From Ophioderma brevispina (taxonomy: Eukaryota; Echinodermata; Ophiuroidea; Amphilepidida; Ophiodermatidae), in NCBI GenBank assembly GCA_023653785.1, contig JAMKCH010072049.1:62001-126000 (forward strand): DNA of 64,000 bases. The letters run 5' to 3'. Of the stretch, positions 23,410 to 34,800 are shown piece by piece (position 1 is the stretch's first letter; each line of letters opens with the position of its first letter). Made by a program: the position numbers and the translations under genes. The notes below the pieces were generated by a model. The model was given only the letters and a program-made list of their open reading frames with translations. It did not search any database and was not told the DNA's origin.

Positions 23410-24440
23410 TTTTGTTTGTTGTTGTTGTCAATAAAAATAGTCCATCCAAACTAGGAGTCTTCACACCTATTAAGCCATAATCAGTCTTCTGTCGAAATCA
23501 AAATGCCCATTTGTTCTTTACATTTAAGTGACCAGGGGTTTCACTGCTGCCGTTAGTGCCCAAGGGAGTGGTGAAATTAGCTAAGGCAACCACTTTCCCG
23601 AAGGATTTTTGCACGAAATTTATACCAACCAGACAACCCCAATGAGCAGATTACTCTTTTTTAAATTTTGGACTTAATTTAATGAGGCCTTGCGCTTTCA
23701 TCAACTTTTTTTGAAAACTTATTTTAATGTGGAGAGCTACCCTAAGAAGACCCAAATTACATAATATAAATCTTGCAGTTTAGGCAATTTGTATTTTTAC
23801 GGTGTTGCAAAATGCCCGTCATTTCACTCACTGACTTTAAAGTAACGGTTAGCAACGTCCACGATGAAAATTGTTTGCAGTCACATAAATGTTAATTATT
23901 TTTTATTGACTAATAATTGTTTACTTTCCATGTATGTGTGCATATATATCATCCAAAAAATGGCTATGGTTCTTTGATTTAAAAAATATTCTCAACGACC
24001 TGCCATTAGTGGCCAAGGGGGGAGGGCATAGGACCCCCAATACTTAACTCATTAACGGCTTTTGCCGAATTTTTGTATGAAAAAAATCGCATTTGAAAGT
24101 GATTGGCCTGGGGATCAACAGGACCAATTTTCACTTTTGATTACCTCGCAGAAGTAACCTTTTGTCCACTATAAATAATAATAACTTTTTATAATTACTC
24201 ATTTGTTGGTTATGCAATTGTAAAGTTTGCACCTTTCATGAAAAAGGAATAATCTCAATTTCTTTTCTGAATATCATTGGATCAAGGGATCCCTATGCAC
24301 AGTGTACGCAATCAAATAATGCCATTATTGACAAGTAAATTCACCTGGTATTCAGCCGACAAAGCACTCTTCAGATTTCCCCTTGTTTAGTTGGAACTGC
24401 AGAGCCTTTGTTACTGTACATCATGCATTTGAATAGATTC
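23410..24440. other. Non-coding, with two GTTAGTGCCCAAGGGG repeat copies
   Basis: Copies of the family described at 15295 begin near 23553 (CCGTTAGTGCCCAAGGGAG) and 24004 (CCATTAGTGGCCAAGGGGGG). The rest is AT-rich, with no gene recognised. Confidence 0.5.
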
Positions 24441-24449
24441 AGGGGTTAT

Positions 24450-24545
24450 AGACGGTTATCCCAGCCCGTTGGGGTGACGTTTCACATAGAAGTCTCAGTA
24501 CGCAAATGAGTCTACCACTTTGATCCGTCATGCACTGTATGTTTC
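24450..24545 (+). repeat. Dispersed repeat, direct copy of 26255-26345
   Basis: The block GACGTTTCACATAGAAGTCTCAGTACGCAAATGA followed by CCGTCATGCACTGTATG is repeated in the same orientation at 26255-26345 with small indels. Confidence 0.7.
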
Positions 24546-27500
24546 ACACCACTAAATTCTGCCCCCCTTCGTTCCTGTACCATGGCCGATAATGAAACGT
24601 CATTTTCTCTCATGGAAACAAACATCTCTTCTCTTCTCATCTACATTTCTATCTCTCTCCTCGCCTCGCTTCGCTCTCAACCTTAAGCTAACATACTGCT
24701 TTAAGATCATCATACCTCCTCCCCAATCAATCATGAAAATTAGGGTTGTTATCCCCAAAATTTTTCGATCGACTGGACCGCCAAGACTAGCATTCACCGT
24801 GGATCCTGGAGGTCACCGCACTTTTTCAGTCAGTGTCTCCTGTAAGACTACGGTTAAAATTGGGTTTTGTCGGATCAACATATCATATCAATGACAACCT
24901 TTTTTTGATATCCTACATCTTTTATACTTATATTGATACAACCATGATTGGCAACCCAGAGCTCCCAATTTCCTCTCCAGTTTTAAGGGTCAGGGTGAGT
25001 CCAAAAAATACACCAAATTGAGCGGATTTTTCATGGAAAACCCTCAATGCTATTCATATCTTTTTCTTTTTGTAGTACATTTCCCGGTGTTTTTTTTGTT
25101 TTTTTTTTTTTTTAGCACTCATATAAAAATTACGCTCAATTGATTACCAAGTTCGAAAGTTACAAGCTGCATAAGTGAAAGTACCTAATGTGAAAGACCG
25201 AACAAGTTACACTCTAGGTAATCAAAGAGCACTCGTTGATTTTGCGTTTCAGCTTTGTATGTACAGCATATCCTCCATTAATTAAACATTTGGAATAAAT
25301 GTTCAGGGAACACCAGTGACGTAACCAGTCCGTGGATGAGGGCCTGGGAGGGGGAGGGTATGGTGCGATCCGCACTCAAACTCTTTGCCCCCTCCTGGCC
25401 TCAATAGAGATCAGGAAAGTACTAAATTTATAGTAATTGACAGATTACCCGTGTTCCCCTTCGCAAAATGTGGGTTTTAGTGATCCCCCAAAGTTTTTAA
25501 ATTGTTTCCATCCCCCCCGCCTGGTCCCCCTCCCCATGAAAATGTATGTTACATCCTTGGGTAAGACTGTAAAATGAAACCAGAGATCAAAATATATTTA
25601 ATGAAATCAATATTTAGACTTGAAGTAATAATTTGCAGCATTCTTTTTCAATTTGCTTGATTTCCTCCACTTAGAAATTTTTTCAAATATAGGGCTGGAT
25701 AAAAGGATAAGCATGAGAATTTTCCATTTTAAAAATATATCCGTTAATTTCATTAAATCCTTAAGTATTTCTACATTATCTTTCACAGAAACATGTCCTC
25801 GTAGCATTTGAATCCGGCGCCAAAGAATCAACCAACCAGTTAGGAATTTATTTTGACACCTCAGCTGCGTAGAATGGGTAGTGAATGAGTCTCTTGTGTA
25901 CGTAAGTGTTCAATTTGTTCGGGTCAGAAAATGGATACCTTCCACAAAATAACCGTACTTTTGAATGGCTTAATCGATTTTAAAAATGTAAAATTATTTT
26001 GAAACTGATTAAACAGACTATCTAACAAATAGTTTAATTTGTAAATTCCATTAATGTTTCTTCCTTCTTCAATAAAAATCCCCCCCATTTGTGTACGTTT
26101 TTTGACTCACCATGTATACTTAGGCGAGGGTCACCAAAAAAAACACCTCATTTGCAGTGGGGTCGTGCTGGACTTACCGGTTTCTTCTCACTGTTATTAC
26201 TGTGTGAATCCTGTTGATATTTTTGTGGCGTAGCGCAGGCACGATCCTCCCAGCCCAGTTTTGGGTAGACGTTTTTCACATAAGAAGTCTCAGTACGCAA
26301 ATGAAGTATTACCTTTGATTCCGTCATGCACTGTATGATATTGTGCAGTATACGCAAGGACGGAAATCATGGCACTTTTTTTGTATACTTGGGACTTCCA
26401 TACAAAACGTCTAACCCTTTTGGATTTAACTGGCCTCGTTCGCGATAAAAATAAACTTGAAGTTCTATTTTAAGTTCAATAATTTTGACTGTATATTTCA
26501 TCAATTTTATTTGAAAAAAAAAAAACCTAATGTTGAACTAAACTCACGGTAGGCAAGCTAACGACCCTGAAAAGAGGCTTATTAACAAAAAGCGGCAATA
26601 GCCCACACATCACAATTTTGTGTTATATTATATCGAAATATAGGGCGGGAAGTTATTGGAAGTGAAATCTGCAATAATTTTCGCATGATAGAACAATAAT
26701 ATAAGGTAATTGCATGACAATAGGCATCCGAAGTAGGGATGCACGGAGGGCAAAAAAGAGCTAACTTTAGCTAGTAAAGAGCTATCCGAGTTCGGTTTTT
26801 TAATAATTTCGCCAATGAGTCTACCAAACTAGAATCGTAAGAAAACTGACATAGTCTCTTTGATATAAGTATATACCATGTCAATATTTTCAGATTTTTA
26901 CATATGTTTTGTGATTTTAGATGCTATTGTTACTTATAAAGTTTTTAGACATACATTATATTGTACATTCTGCTTGATATATGTATTCTATAAAACCCTT
27001 TTCAAGAATGGTGGTGGAGCATTTTGAAGTGTTTTGGTTGAACTTCAGCCGAGAAAAGGTGCTTCGTTTCTCGTTTCTTTTCTCTCGGTGCATGAAACCC
27101 CAAAATCTTCATTTTTACGGATCTGCGAGGCGTAACATAACAACCACGCATTGGGTTCCCTTATTGATCGATCCGCAGTGTTGCACACTGAACAATTGAT
27201 GGGTTTTGGCTGTAAAGCAAAATCACATATACAACACCAAATTTGTGTATTTCAAGGTTTATGTTTCTGGTAGGGGGAAGAAAAGCCGCACAAACGAAAA
27301 GAGTTCGTTTAATGAATTCGTCAACCAACGGTTTTTTCTCTTAAAAATTAACATTTTGGGCAAGCGGAGAAGGAATATATTCCAAGCGGACTTTGGAGGA
27401 GCGCCGGGGAGGAGCGGCGATAGAAGCGTCCGAACATCCCCACATCTCCCGCAAATTGTTATAAAAGGTCATAACATGCTGTTTTCAATCGAATTGATCA

Positions 27501-28065
27501 GTCAATACCGATTTCAAGGAGATTTTTGGTAAAAAAGAGCTTGTTTATTGCAAAGTCCACTTTGGCCCCCCCCCCCCCCCCCCAAAAAAAACCCCCCTCT
27601 TTCCCACCCATCACCACAAAAAGGTATTCACATTTTGCCAACAAAAAAATCCACTCTTGCTCAATCCCCCATCCCCTGAAAAAAAATCCCTGGCTACCGA
27701 TCTAATCTTTCCGTATGTGTTATGAAACAATGTACTTGCATGTATTGCTTCAAACCATCACTTATAAAAAAAAAGAGCTTAAATCTAATAACAGTAGGCT
27801 ATATTAAGATCAACGTTTATAGAATATTTCAGTCGTGAATCTGACTATGAAATTCTAGTTTCAAGGATTTCAATATGCCCTTTTTCAAATGAAATAATTT
27901 ATATCATACATATTTATATCATGAAAATGAACTAGGACATAATGTACCAAAGGCAAACAAACAATAAACCAACAACAAATTGTTAAAGTAACTCGTACAC
28001 ACTAAACAAAATGCGCCTATAACCGTTTTGTCCTCTATATGGAATGTTCAAGAATGGAAGCCACC
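24546..28065. other. Mostly unassigned AT-rich sequence
   Basis: Contains the second copy of the 24450 repeat (26255-26345), a CAGTGACGTAACC repeat edge near 25313, a poly-T run near 25090-25112 and a poly-C/poly-A junction at 27567-27590. The longest open frames (24592-24894, 27206-27532) have low-complexity or random-looking products, and no gene is supported. Confidence 0.4.
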
Positions 28066-28069
28066 AAAA

Positions 28070-28895
28070 ACGGTTCTTAACAAATTGAGAACGCGGCCAC
28101 AACGGTTCCTAACAGGACAAGTTTAGAACCTCTTTTGCACATTTGTTCTTAGATAGAGTGGAAAGGGAGTAGAATCTTTGAAAAATGGGGAAAATCTGCC
28201 GAAAAAGGTGAGGAAACAATGTTCCGGATTTCTTCAGACCGGACATTTGGCCCGGGTACGGGAACAATAAGACTTGCTACAGGAAACGGAATCTTAAGGG
28301 GTACCACCCGACCCTCAGCCTCGACCCCACCACTCACCCCATAAAAAGCCAAGATTTTGCTTTTAATAAAAAGCTTGTATTTTTCTCATTTCCCCGGGAA
28401 ACTATTTTAGTTGAACTCTATCCCATTACAATGCTACAAGCAATAATATTGCTTTTTCACGGTAAAATTATTTGTATATCCAGTAATCTGTATATGGTTC
28501 TTACAAATGGTTCTTAAAATTTTGAGAACCACAAAAGGTTCCTAAGAGGACAAGTTTCGAACCTCTTTAGCACTAAGGGAGCAGAATCTTTGAAAAATGG
28601 GGGAAATCTGCCGAAAAAGACGAAGAACATGCTCCGGATTTCCTCAGACCGGACGTTTGATCCGGGCACGGGAACGACAAGACTTTGTGCAGGAAAGAGA
28701 ATCTTAAGGAGTACCACCCGATCCTCAGCCTCGATCCCGTACTCGCCCCATCATAGCCGAGATTTTGCTTTTAATAAAAACCTTGTATTTTTCTCATTTC
28801 CCCTGCAAAATATTTATCCCATAATACTACAAGCAATATGGCTTGTTTATGGTTAACGGAAAATATTTGTATATCCAGTAATCTGTATATATTCA
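28070..28895. repeat. Two-copy tandem duplication, unit about 400-435 bp
   Basis: Copy 1 runs from about 28072 and copy 2 from about 28507. Both contain in order GGTTCTTAA, GAGAAC, GGACAAGTTT, AGAATCTTTGAAAAATGGGG, GGATTTCYTCAGACCGGAC, GGTACCACCCG-like sequence, AGATTTTGCTTTTAATAAAAA and TATCCAGTAATCTGTATAT. Divergence is moderate. The paired GGTTCTTAA/TTGAGAACC at each copy start form short inverted repeats. Minus-strand ORFs in the two copies are parallel but break in different places, so coding is not supported. Confidence 0.8.
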
Positions 28896-28899
28896 CAAT

Positions 28900-29405
28900 T
28901 ATACTGCTCGCGTTAAAATGGTGTGTCGGAATCAAATGAAATTTTGGAATCAAGAAATGTTGGTGATGGCTTTCCGTATGAAACACAGAAACTTGTATGT
29001 TGTAATCGGGTGGGGCACCTTAAACATGTAAAAATTTAATTCTTGCGACAAAGTTCACGGCAAACACCAATTTCATATATATAACATTAGCCTAATCTGG
29101 AGTAAATTTAAATAATATTTGTGTGTTTTGGGGTCATATTAACGTAATACTCAATATATATTTGTCTAGGACTCGGTGGAAAAAATACGAAGCACGCCAA
29201 GAATTGAGATATGCCATACCTTACCACATCTGTGGAGGTTATTATTATTTTGCCAATATCACTGACAGTGTTGCAAGGAATTAAACTCGCATCTTATTCA
29301 ATGGGGATCACCCATCAGCCATTCTTACCCCAGACAGCTACAACATCTGACGGTTTAGATTAGAACTCATTAGCATAGTAAATTTGCAAAATATATAAAT
29401 TCATG
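28900..29405. other. Unassigned sequence
   Basis: Nothing recognised in either strand. Confidence 0.4.
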
Positions 29406-29409
29406 ATAT

Positions 29410-29870
29410 TAAAGAGGGAGATGACCCAAACTTCAACACTTCATATACAGACAGGTGCATCTGTATTGACCATGCTTAGTAACATATTTAAGAAAACACT
29501 ACAACAGAAGAGGGAGACTAAACCCAAGCCTGTGATCAGACGGAAAACTTGATATCTACACTTTACATTTGTAAGTCCTCCTCTTAGCATTCTTCTGCAA
29601 CAGCAATTCGTACTATAGACTAAATTAGTACATGATATGTCCATGAATTATAACCAGAGATTGCAGAGAGGGGAGTCCGCCCAACCTACACACAGACGAG
29701 CAGCATCTGTGATATTCACTCAAGCTCTCAAATTGCCTTCAAACAAGTATTTGTCAGTATAAGCTGATATTGGATCTTAAACTAAAGACTTGCATTTGCA
29801 TAAAAAGGCCGACAGAGGCAGGAGAGGGATGGACCCAACCATCAATTCAGAAGCTAACATCTGAATATCA
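29410..29870. repeat. Degenerate tandem repeat, period near 157 bp
   Basis: The motif AGAGGGA(G)..GACCCAA occurs near 29413, 29510, 29666 and 29823. After most copies it is followed by an ACAGAC or CAGAAGC block and CATCTG. Spacing of the last three copies is about 156-157 bases. The copies are strongly diverged. Confidence 0.5.
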
Positions 29871-29879
29871 GTTAAAAAA

Positions 29880-30735
29880 AGGGTTAAGAGCAGCTTAAGC
29901 ATGAAAGATTTATAGAAACTTATTATAACTTCAAGCTTATATATTTCCAATTCACATTAATTATATAACTTAATGCATATTTTGCTCAAAAGGGGGGGGA
30001 AAATTAAAACACCACTGCCAATCCTGCGGAAGGGAACTTGAAAACATCCCCCCCGCAGCCAGAAAAAGGGGGGAGAGAGGGGTCCCAAAGAAGTTTATTA
30101 ACACTCTGCAAAAAAGCAAAAATTCCTTGGCACTCAAAGTAGCGGTTTACAGTAACAACACCAAAACTATCAGGCAAAAAGCACGGATAACCGGACAAGT
30201 ATGAGCGCAACACAGGCATTCGCGTGTTGAAAGAAAAAACTATTTTTTAGAGACCGGAGGTGAGAAAGGATGCCTAGCCTGAGTATGAACCTGAACACTC
30301 AAGAATCGAAAAAGGCGGAGGAGAATAAATAAAAACATAAAGCATAAAGGAGAACGCGCATTCGCAAAGGCTGGAAGAAGCGAGAGAAGAGAGATGTTGT
30401 TATATGCTGCTCAAGAGTCCACCGTACACCTTTTACTTTAAATATTTATAAAAATATGTAATAACTCCAGATTTGACTAAAAATACCAGTACGTGTAAGT
30501 GTGAATAAATTACTTCAGAACCATAATTTATTAGCTTGCACACGCAACCAAAAAACGTCCACACAAAGTAACATAAATTTATATATGTATATACTACCAC
30601 CTTTATGGATGACCAAAATACGTATTGTATTTGCTGGACGAAAAAAATAATAAGGTTACAACCTCAAATGGTCAAAACTTAATACTGCTTGATACATAAT
30701 AGCTATTCTATTGACTGGTGCAAATAGATAAAATC
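29880..30735. other. Unassigned A-rich sequence
   Basis: No protein-like ORF and no recognised repeat. Confidence 0.4.
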
Positions 30736-30737
30736 TA

Positions 30738-31000
30738 GCCAAAGTGTTGGAACATTTTATAGGCTACTTACAAAATGCCCCCCTCCCCCCGACAATGTTG
30801 AATCCTGAAATTTTGTTCTGCACCACAAGAACCCAACATTGATGGTGGGGATAGGGAGGGGTGGAAGGATAGAGAATGCTCAAAAAGCTCCCAACCAGTT
30901 GGACAGGATTTCCTATATATCGTTTTAAGAGAAATACGGCAAAATTAATAGGGGCAAAAGAGCAGTCGTGTTCCAACAAATTTGGCTCTAAGATTGTGCT
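30738..31000. repeat. Dispersed repeat, direct copy of 33040-33325
   Basis: Shared blocks are CAAAATGCCCCC, AACCCAACATTGATGG, GGGATAGGGAGGGGTG, AGAATGC, TTTTAAGAGAAATACGGCAAA and GCAGTCGTGTTCCAACA. The minus-strand frames in both begin with the same MLEHDCSF peptide but diverge and break, so this is a repeat rather than a gene pair. Confidence 0.8.
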
Positions 31001-31480
31001 GCCAAAGTGAAAAAAAAAATCATATAATTTTGCATTTGTCCTCAGAACTTCTTAATTATGAAAGGGTATTACAACGAAATTCAGGTGCACATAAATAAAC
31101 ATAGTGGTTACGTCATTGCATGGAAAATGAAATCAGCGGTCACTTAGGGAGAGTGGTCAATAAAAATTTACTCGTAGCTATTTGGGGCTCAAAGTCTGCC
31201 TATAGACAGGAAAAAGGCTTTGAATTTAATCGGTGTTAATACTACAATTGAAAAATTAAATAGTAAAAGCATAACATAAACTTCCACGATTGTTACAGGA
31301 GCATGAGGCAAAAGGGAGAGGTTAGTCTGTCTGCAATTTGCCTTTCTACCCACACCTCTTCTTCCTTTTCGTTTCCCATATGCCCCTAAAAATAGCAAGA
31401 AAAAATCAAGGACAGTCATGGCCCACCTTCTGCACTTGGTATAATGAATATAGCATGAATAAACAGTAGTTGGAATTCAG
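31001..31480. other. Unassigned AT-rich sequence
   Basis: No gene or repeat recognised. Confidence 0.4.
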
Positions 31481-31487
31481 TGGAGCG

Positions 31488-31505
31488 ATGATGGATGATG
31501 ATGAT

Positions 31506-31547
<42 letters not shown>

Positions 31548-31590
31548 CGCGATGATCACGACGACGATGATGACGACGACGATGACAGTG
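31488..31590. repeat. (GAT)n microsatellite
   Basis: Near-perfect GAT run, passing into GAC/GAT at the right end. A second shorter (GAT)n lies at 31901-31940. Confidence 0.95.
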
Positions 31591-31944
31591 TTCTTCGCGA
31601 GTACAAAAGTGTCTTATTTTGTGTTTAACAACTTAATTATTTATTTCATAAGGTAAATATTTACAATAATAGGAATTTAGAAGACAAGTTAACTGAAAAA
31701 AATGACAAAATTGTTAACTGTTCAGATACTTTTCGTATCGGGTTACGCGGGCTTTATATGAACATAGGGTAAGCTTTACATTTTAAATGAAAAGAACCGA
31801 AGTCAAAATGGCAGGACTTGCTTTCGAAACGCGAAACTCCGCGTATAAGACGAGATCTTTGCCTCTAAGCCAATTCGTCTTTAATATCGATGAGGTGAAC
31901 ATGATGATGATGATGATGATGATGTGATGATGATGATTAAAGGA

Positions 31945-33035
31945 CTTAAAACCACGCCAGATTAAATGGGTATTGCTATACACCAAATTGTACTGAAAAC
32001 AGCTCTAAACAACCATGGTTATACGTGACTTGAAGGGATCCTTATCAACCGATTCGAGAATTTCACCTTGTCCAAACACGATAATCCACGGTGAAATTCT
32101 TTTCAAGAATAAAATATCTGAAAAATTGTTTTTTAATTAACAATCAAACGCTTACCCCACGGCTCACCATATGAAAAAGATCAGACTTTCCCTTGTCAGT
32201 TTCTATTGTTACGATGGTGTTATCGTGGCATATCATTGATTTACGGTGTAAGATTGGTTTACCGTTCGTGATTCATTGATATATTTAGGTTTGAAACGAA
32301 TGATCCTGTATGTAAGGTGGATTGCGAAGACGGACAGGAAGATCTCGCCTTGCAAAGCGCCACACGGACACCGTGCCCGAGCCAACCCGCCCCAACCGCC
32401 AACCACCCCCCACCCCCCGCAGTTCGAAATAAAGTCCTTTTCCTTTCATTCGGATTATTTTCATTTGAAATTTACCTAAATTAACTCTCTGATCCCTCCA
32501 CTGACCTTACACCCGCATCACATACAAGCCCGCCAGCCCCCGTCCAACACTAATGCACAAACATATGTCACCAACATCGTTCAACATCCTTTTTTTCTAG
32601 TTAACGTATCTTCTAAACTTTATTTGTTGGCCTATTTAACTATGAAATAAAAGGCAACAATTTAACTACACAACAAGTAAAACGCCCACCACCATTGGTG
32701 AACGACGGAAAGCAACCATGGCAAAATATCTCGCACCCCACAATTGCATGTTAAACCCAATGATGTAGCTTAACCGCGCAATGACGTATGGCCTATTTAT
32801 TACTGATATAAAAGTGAACATTCCCTAAAGTAAGGCAGGGCCACCCACAACACCACCACAACCGGAAGTGTACATACCATTTGCTAATCCAGATAGAAAC
32901 ATCTGATCGTAACCTCTATCACGTGTACAAGCTCGTCAGACCGACTTCAATATCATTTGTAGAATTAAATGACAGGCAATTAAGTTAAGCCTGAAAAAAA
33001 GTCTTTCTAATAGTACACGGAATCAATCTTAGCCC
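31945..33035. other. Unassigned sequence
   Basis: No gene supported. The Pro-rich ORF at 32276-32479 reflects a C-rich stretch. Confidence 0.4.
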
Positions 33036-33039
33036 AACA

Positions 33040-33325
33040 AGTGTGGGACACACAACTTTTATAGGCCTTATACCTCAAAATGCCCCCGTCTCCCCCCCTG
33101 GACAATCCGCGACCGCGACATCATGCCGGCAAATTCCTTGTTCTTGCCACCCTACCCAAGAAACCCAACATTGATTGGTTGGGATAGGGAGGGGTGCATG
33201 GATTGAGAATGCCCCAAGCCTCCAACCCGCAAGTGACATGATGTCATATAATCTTTTAAGAGAATACGGCAAATAATCGGGGCAAAAAGAGCAGTCGTGT
33301 TCCAACACATTGTGCTAAGATTGTA
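33040..33325. repeat. Dispersed repeat, direct copy of 30738-31000
   Basis: Partner of 30738-31000, 2.3 kb downstream in the same orientation and slightly longer because of internal indels. Confidence 0.8.
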
Positions 33326-33442
33326 GTAACGAGTTAATGGTTGCAATATCCAAAACACGCAGACCAAACATTAGCCATTGAAACTTGTATATTCTTTAGC
33401 AGTAAAGTAGGTTAACACGTGTAAACTAAGCGAGAAGATACC

Positions 33443-33648
33443 AGTAGCTTCCCAAAATGCATGGTTCCATTCGGCAGTTTTTGTACAGGTTTGTCATGTG
33501 ACTCGTTAGAGATGAAACACTCTTAGATGAAAGTTGTTGATCAGTACTGTCAAATTAACCATGTTTCATCTCCAACGATTCACATCAGTACCCTATACAA
33601 AAACCTCATTGGACAGAATGCATTCTGCGGGAAGCTAGTTGATGAAAT
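33443..33648. mobile_element. Hairpin MITE
   Basis: The left arm is TAGCTTCCCAAAATGCATGG then CAGTTTTTGTACAGGTTTG, GACTCGTTAGAGATGAAACA. The reverse complement of the right arm is TAGCTTCCCGCAGAATGCATT then GAGGTTTTTGTATAGGG, GAATCGTTGGAGATGAAACA. Arms are about 85 bases around a 35-40 base centre. No target duplication is obvious. Confidence 0.75.
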
Positions 33649-33649
33649 C

Positions 33650-34800
33650 TCTTCGTGTAAACCTTGAACGATTCACATTACACGAATAGAGCTGCAATTC
33701 ATGAATTGTCAATAAACTCAATTATTCAAATCGAACGACGCCGTTATCTGAGATTCGCTAAGGTAGCCTCGACGATCGATCCTCACCCACCCCTCCCCTT
33801 CCAAACTGTGGCAATAGGTGGCAATAGAGGATCTGCATGTTAAAAAAATTAATATCCAAGTGATATATCTTAAGTACGCAAAAAACAGGCTGTTTGACCA
33901 TACCATGCTGTAGAAGAGATTGTTACATTGTATATTTCCAATTCCAAGAAATAACAAAAGCGTGAAGAGCGAAGCTGCAACTGACACTAAAAACGGCCCG
34001 TAACGCAGTATTAAGACTTACTAAAAACCCGGCACTTGTTTACAGGCGTCACCCCTTCACAGTAAACGTGCGTTGAAGGATCCGTCAATAATCCAAGAGG
34101 AAAATTGCGATGCGACGATTAGTACTATAATAAAGTTGGAACTCATGCAGGGGGGTAACAAGAAGTCTCCAAATGTCACCCCCTTTACAAATTAATATGC
34201 ATCCACATTTAACTTACAGATGCAATGAATTCCTTGACAAAATGATCAATGACGATTTTGGGAAGTGATATCCATATAACATTCTGCCAGAAGCGATTGT
34301 CCGTGATAGAGATAAAGTCAATGATGATTCTATCACACAGAATCAACAAGAAGGTAGTTAATCTCCAATTCTGAAGAAACGGAACGGCTACCTGGCACGT
34401 TGTTGCAAACAAGGCATGTCAAGAACCATTAACTTCGGTATACTCTCAAAATGAGGCGCTGACAAACACTGTCGAGATCAATCCATACAGGACAGGTAAA
34501 GGGAGCTCCCAATGCATTTGTATAGTCCACTTTTAGATGTCCTTCCAATTGGCTTTTAGGCAAAAAAAAAAAAAAAAACAAAAAAGAAAAACAAACAAGC
34601 AGCAAAGAGCAAGGGCAAAAAATCGATTCCTTAAATGAATTTAATACAAAATGAAATAAACTCCATTGCGATACCAAAACAAATATTCTTACGAAGCATA
34701 CAGGAAGTCTACAAGCCGTAGAAAAAGGTACACTTACCATGCCACAAAGAGCTCAATCTTGGAAAAAAGCCACACATGTACCTTAACCTACAGAATGTAA
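33650..34800. other. Unassigned AT-rich sequence with poly-A
   Basis: A poly-A run lies at 34562-34579. No gene was recognised. Confidence 0.4.

Noticed and set aside
27206..27532. 108-codon plus-strand ORF
   Set aside because: No recognisable domain, no conserved-looking block and no supporting context; its length is within chance for this composition.
28149..28717. Two similar minus-strand ORFs that look like paired genes
   Set aside because: They arise from a tandem DNA duplication, and the frames break at different positions in each copy.
30764..33308. Two minus-strand ORFs both beginning MLEHDCSF
   Set aside because: They lie in a dispersed repeat (30738-31000 and 33040-33325). The frames diverge and break, so this is not a gene pair.
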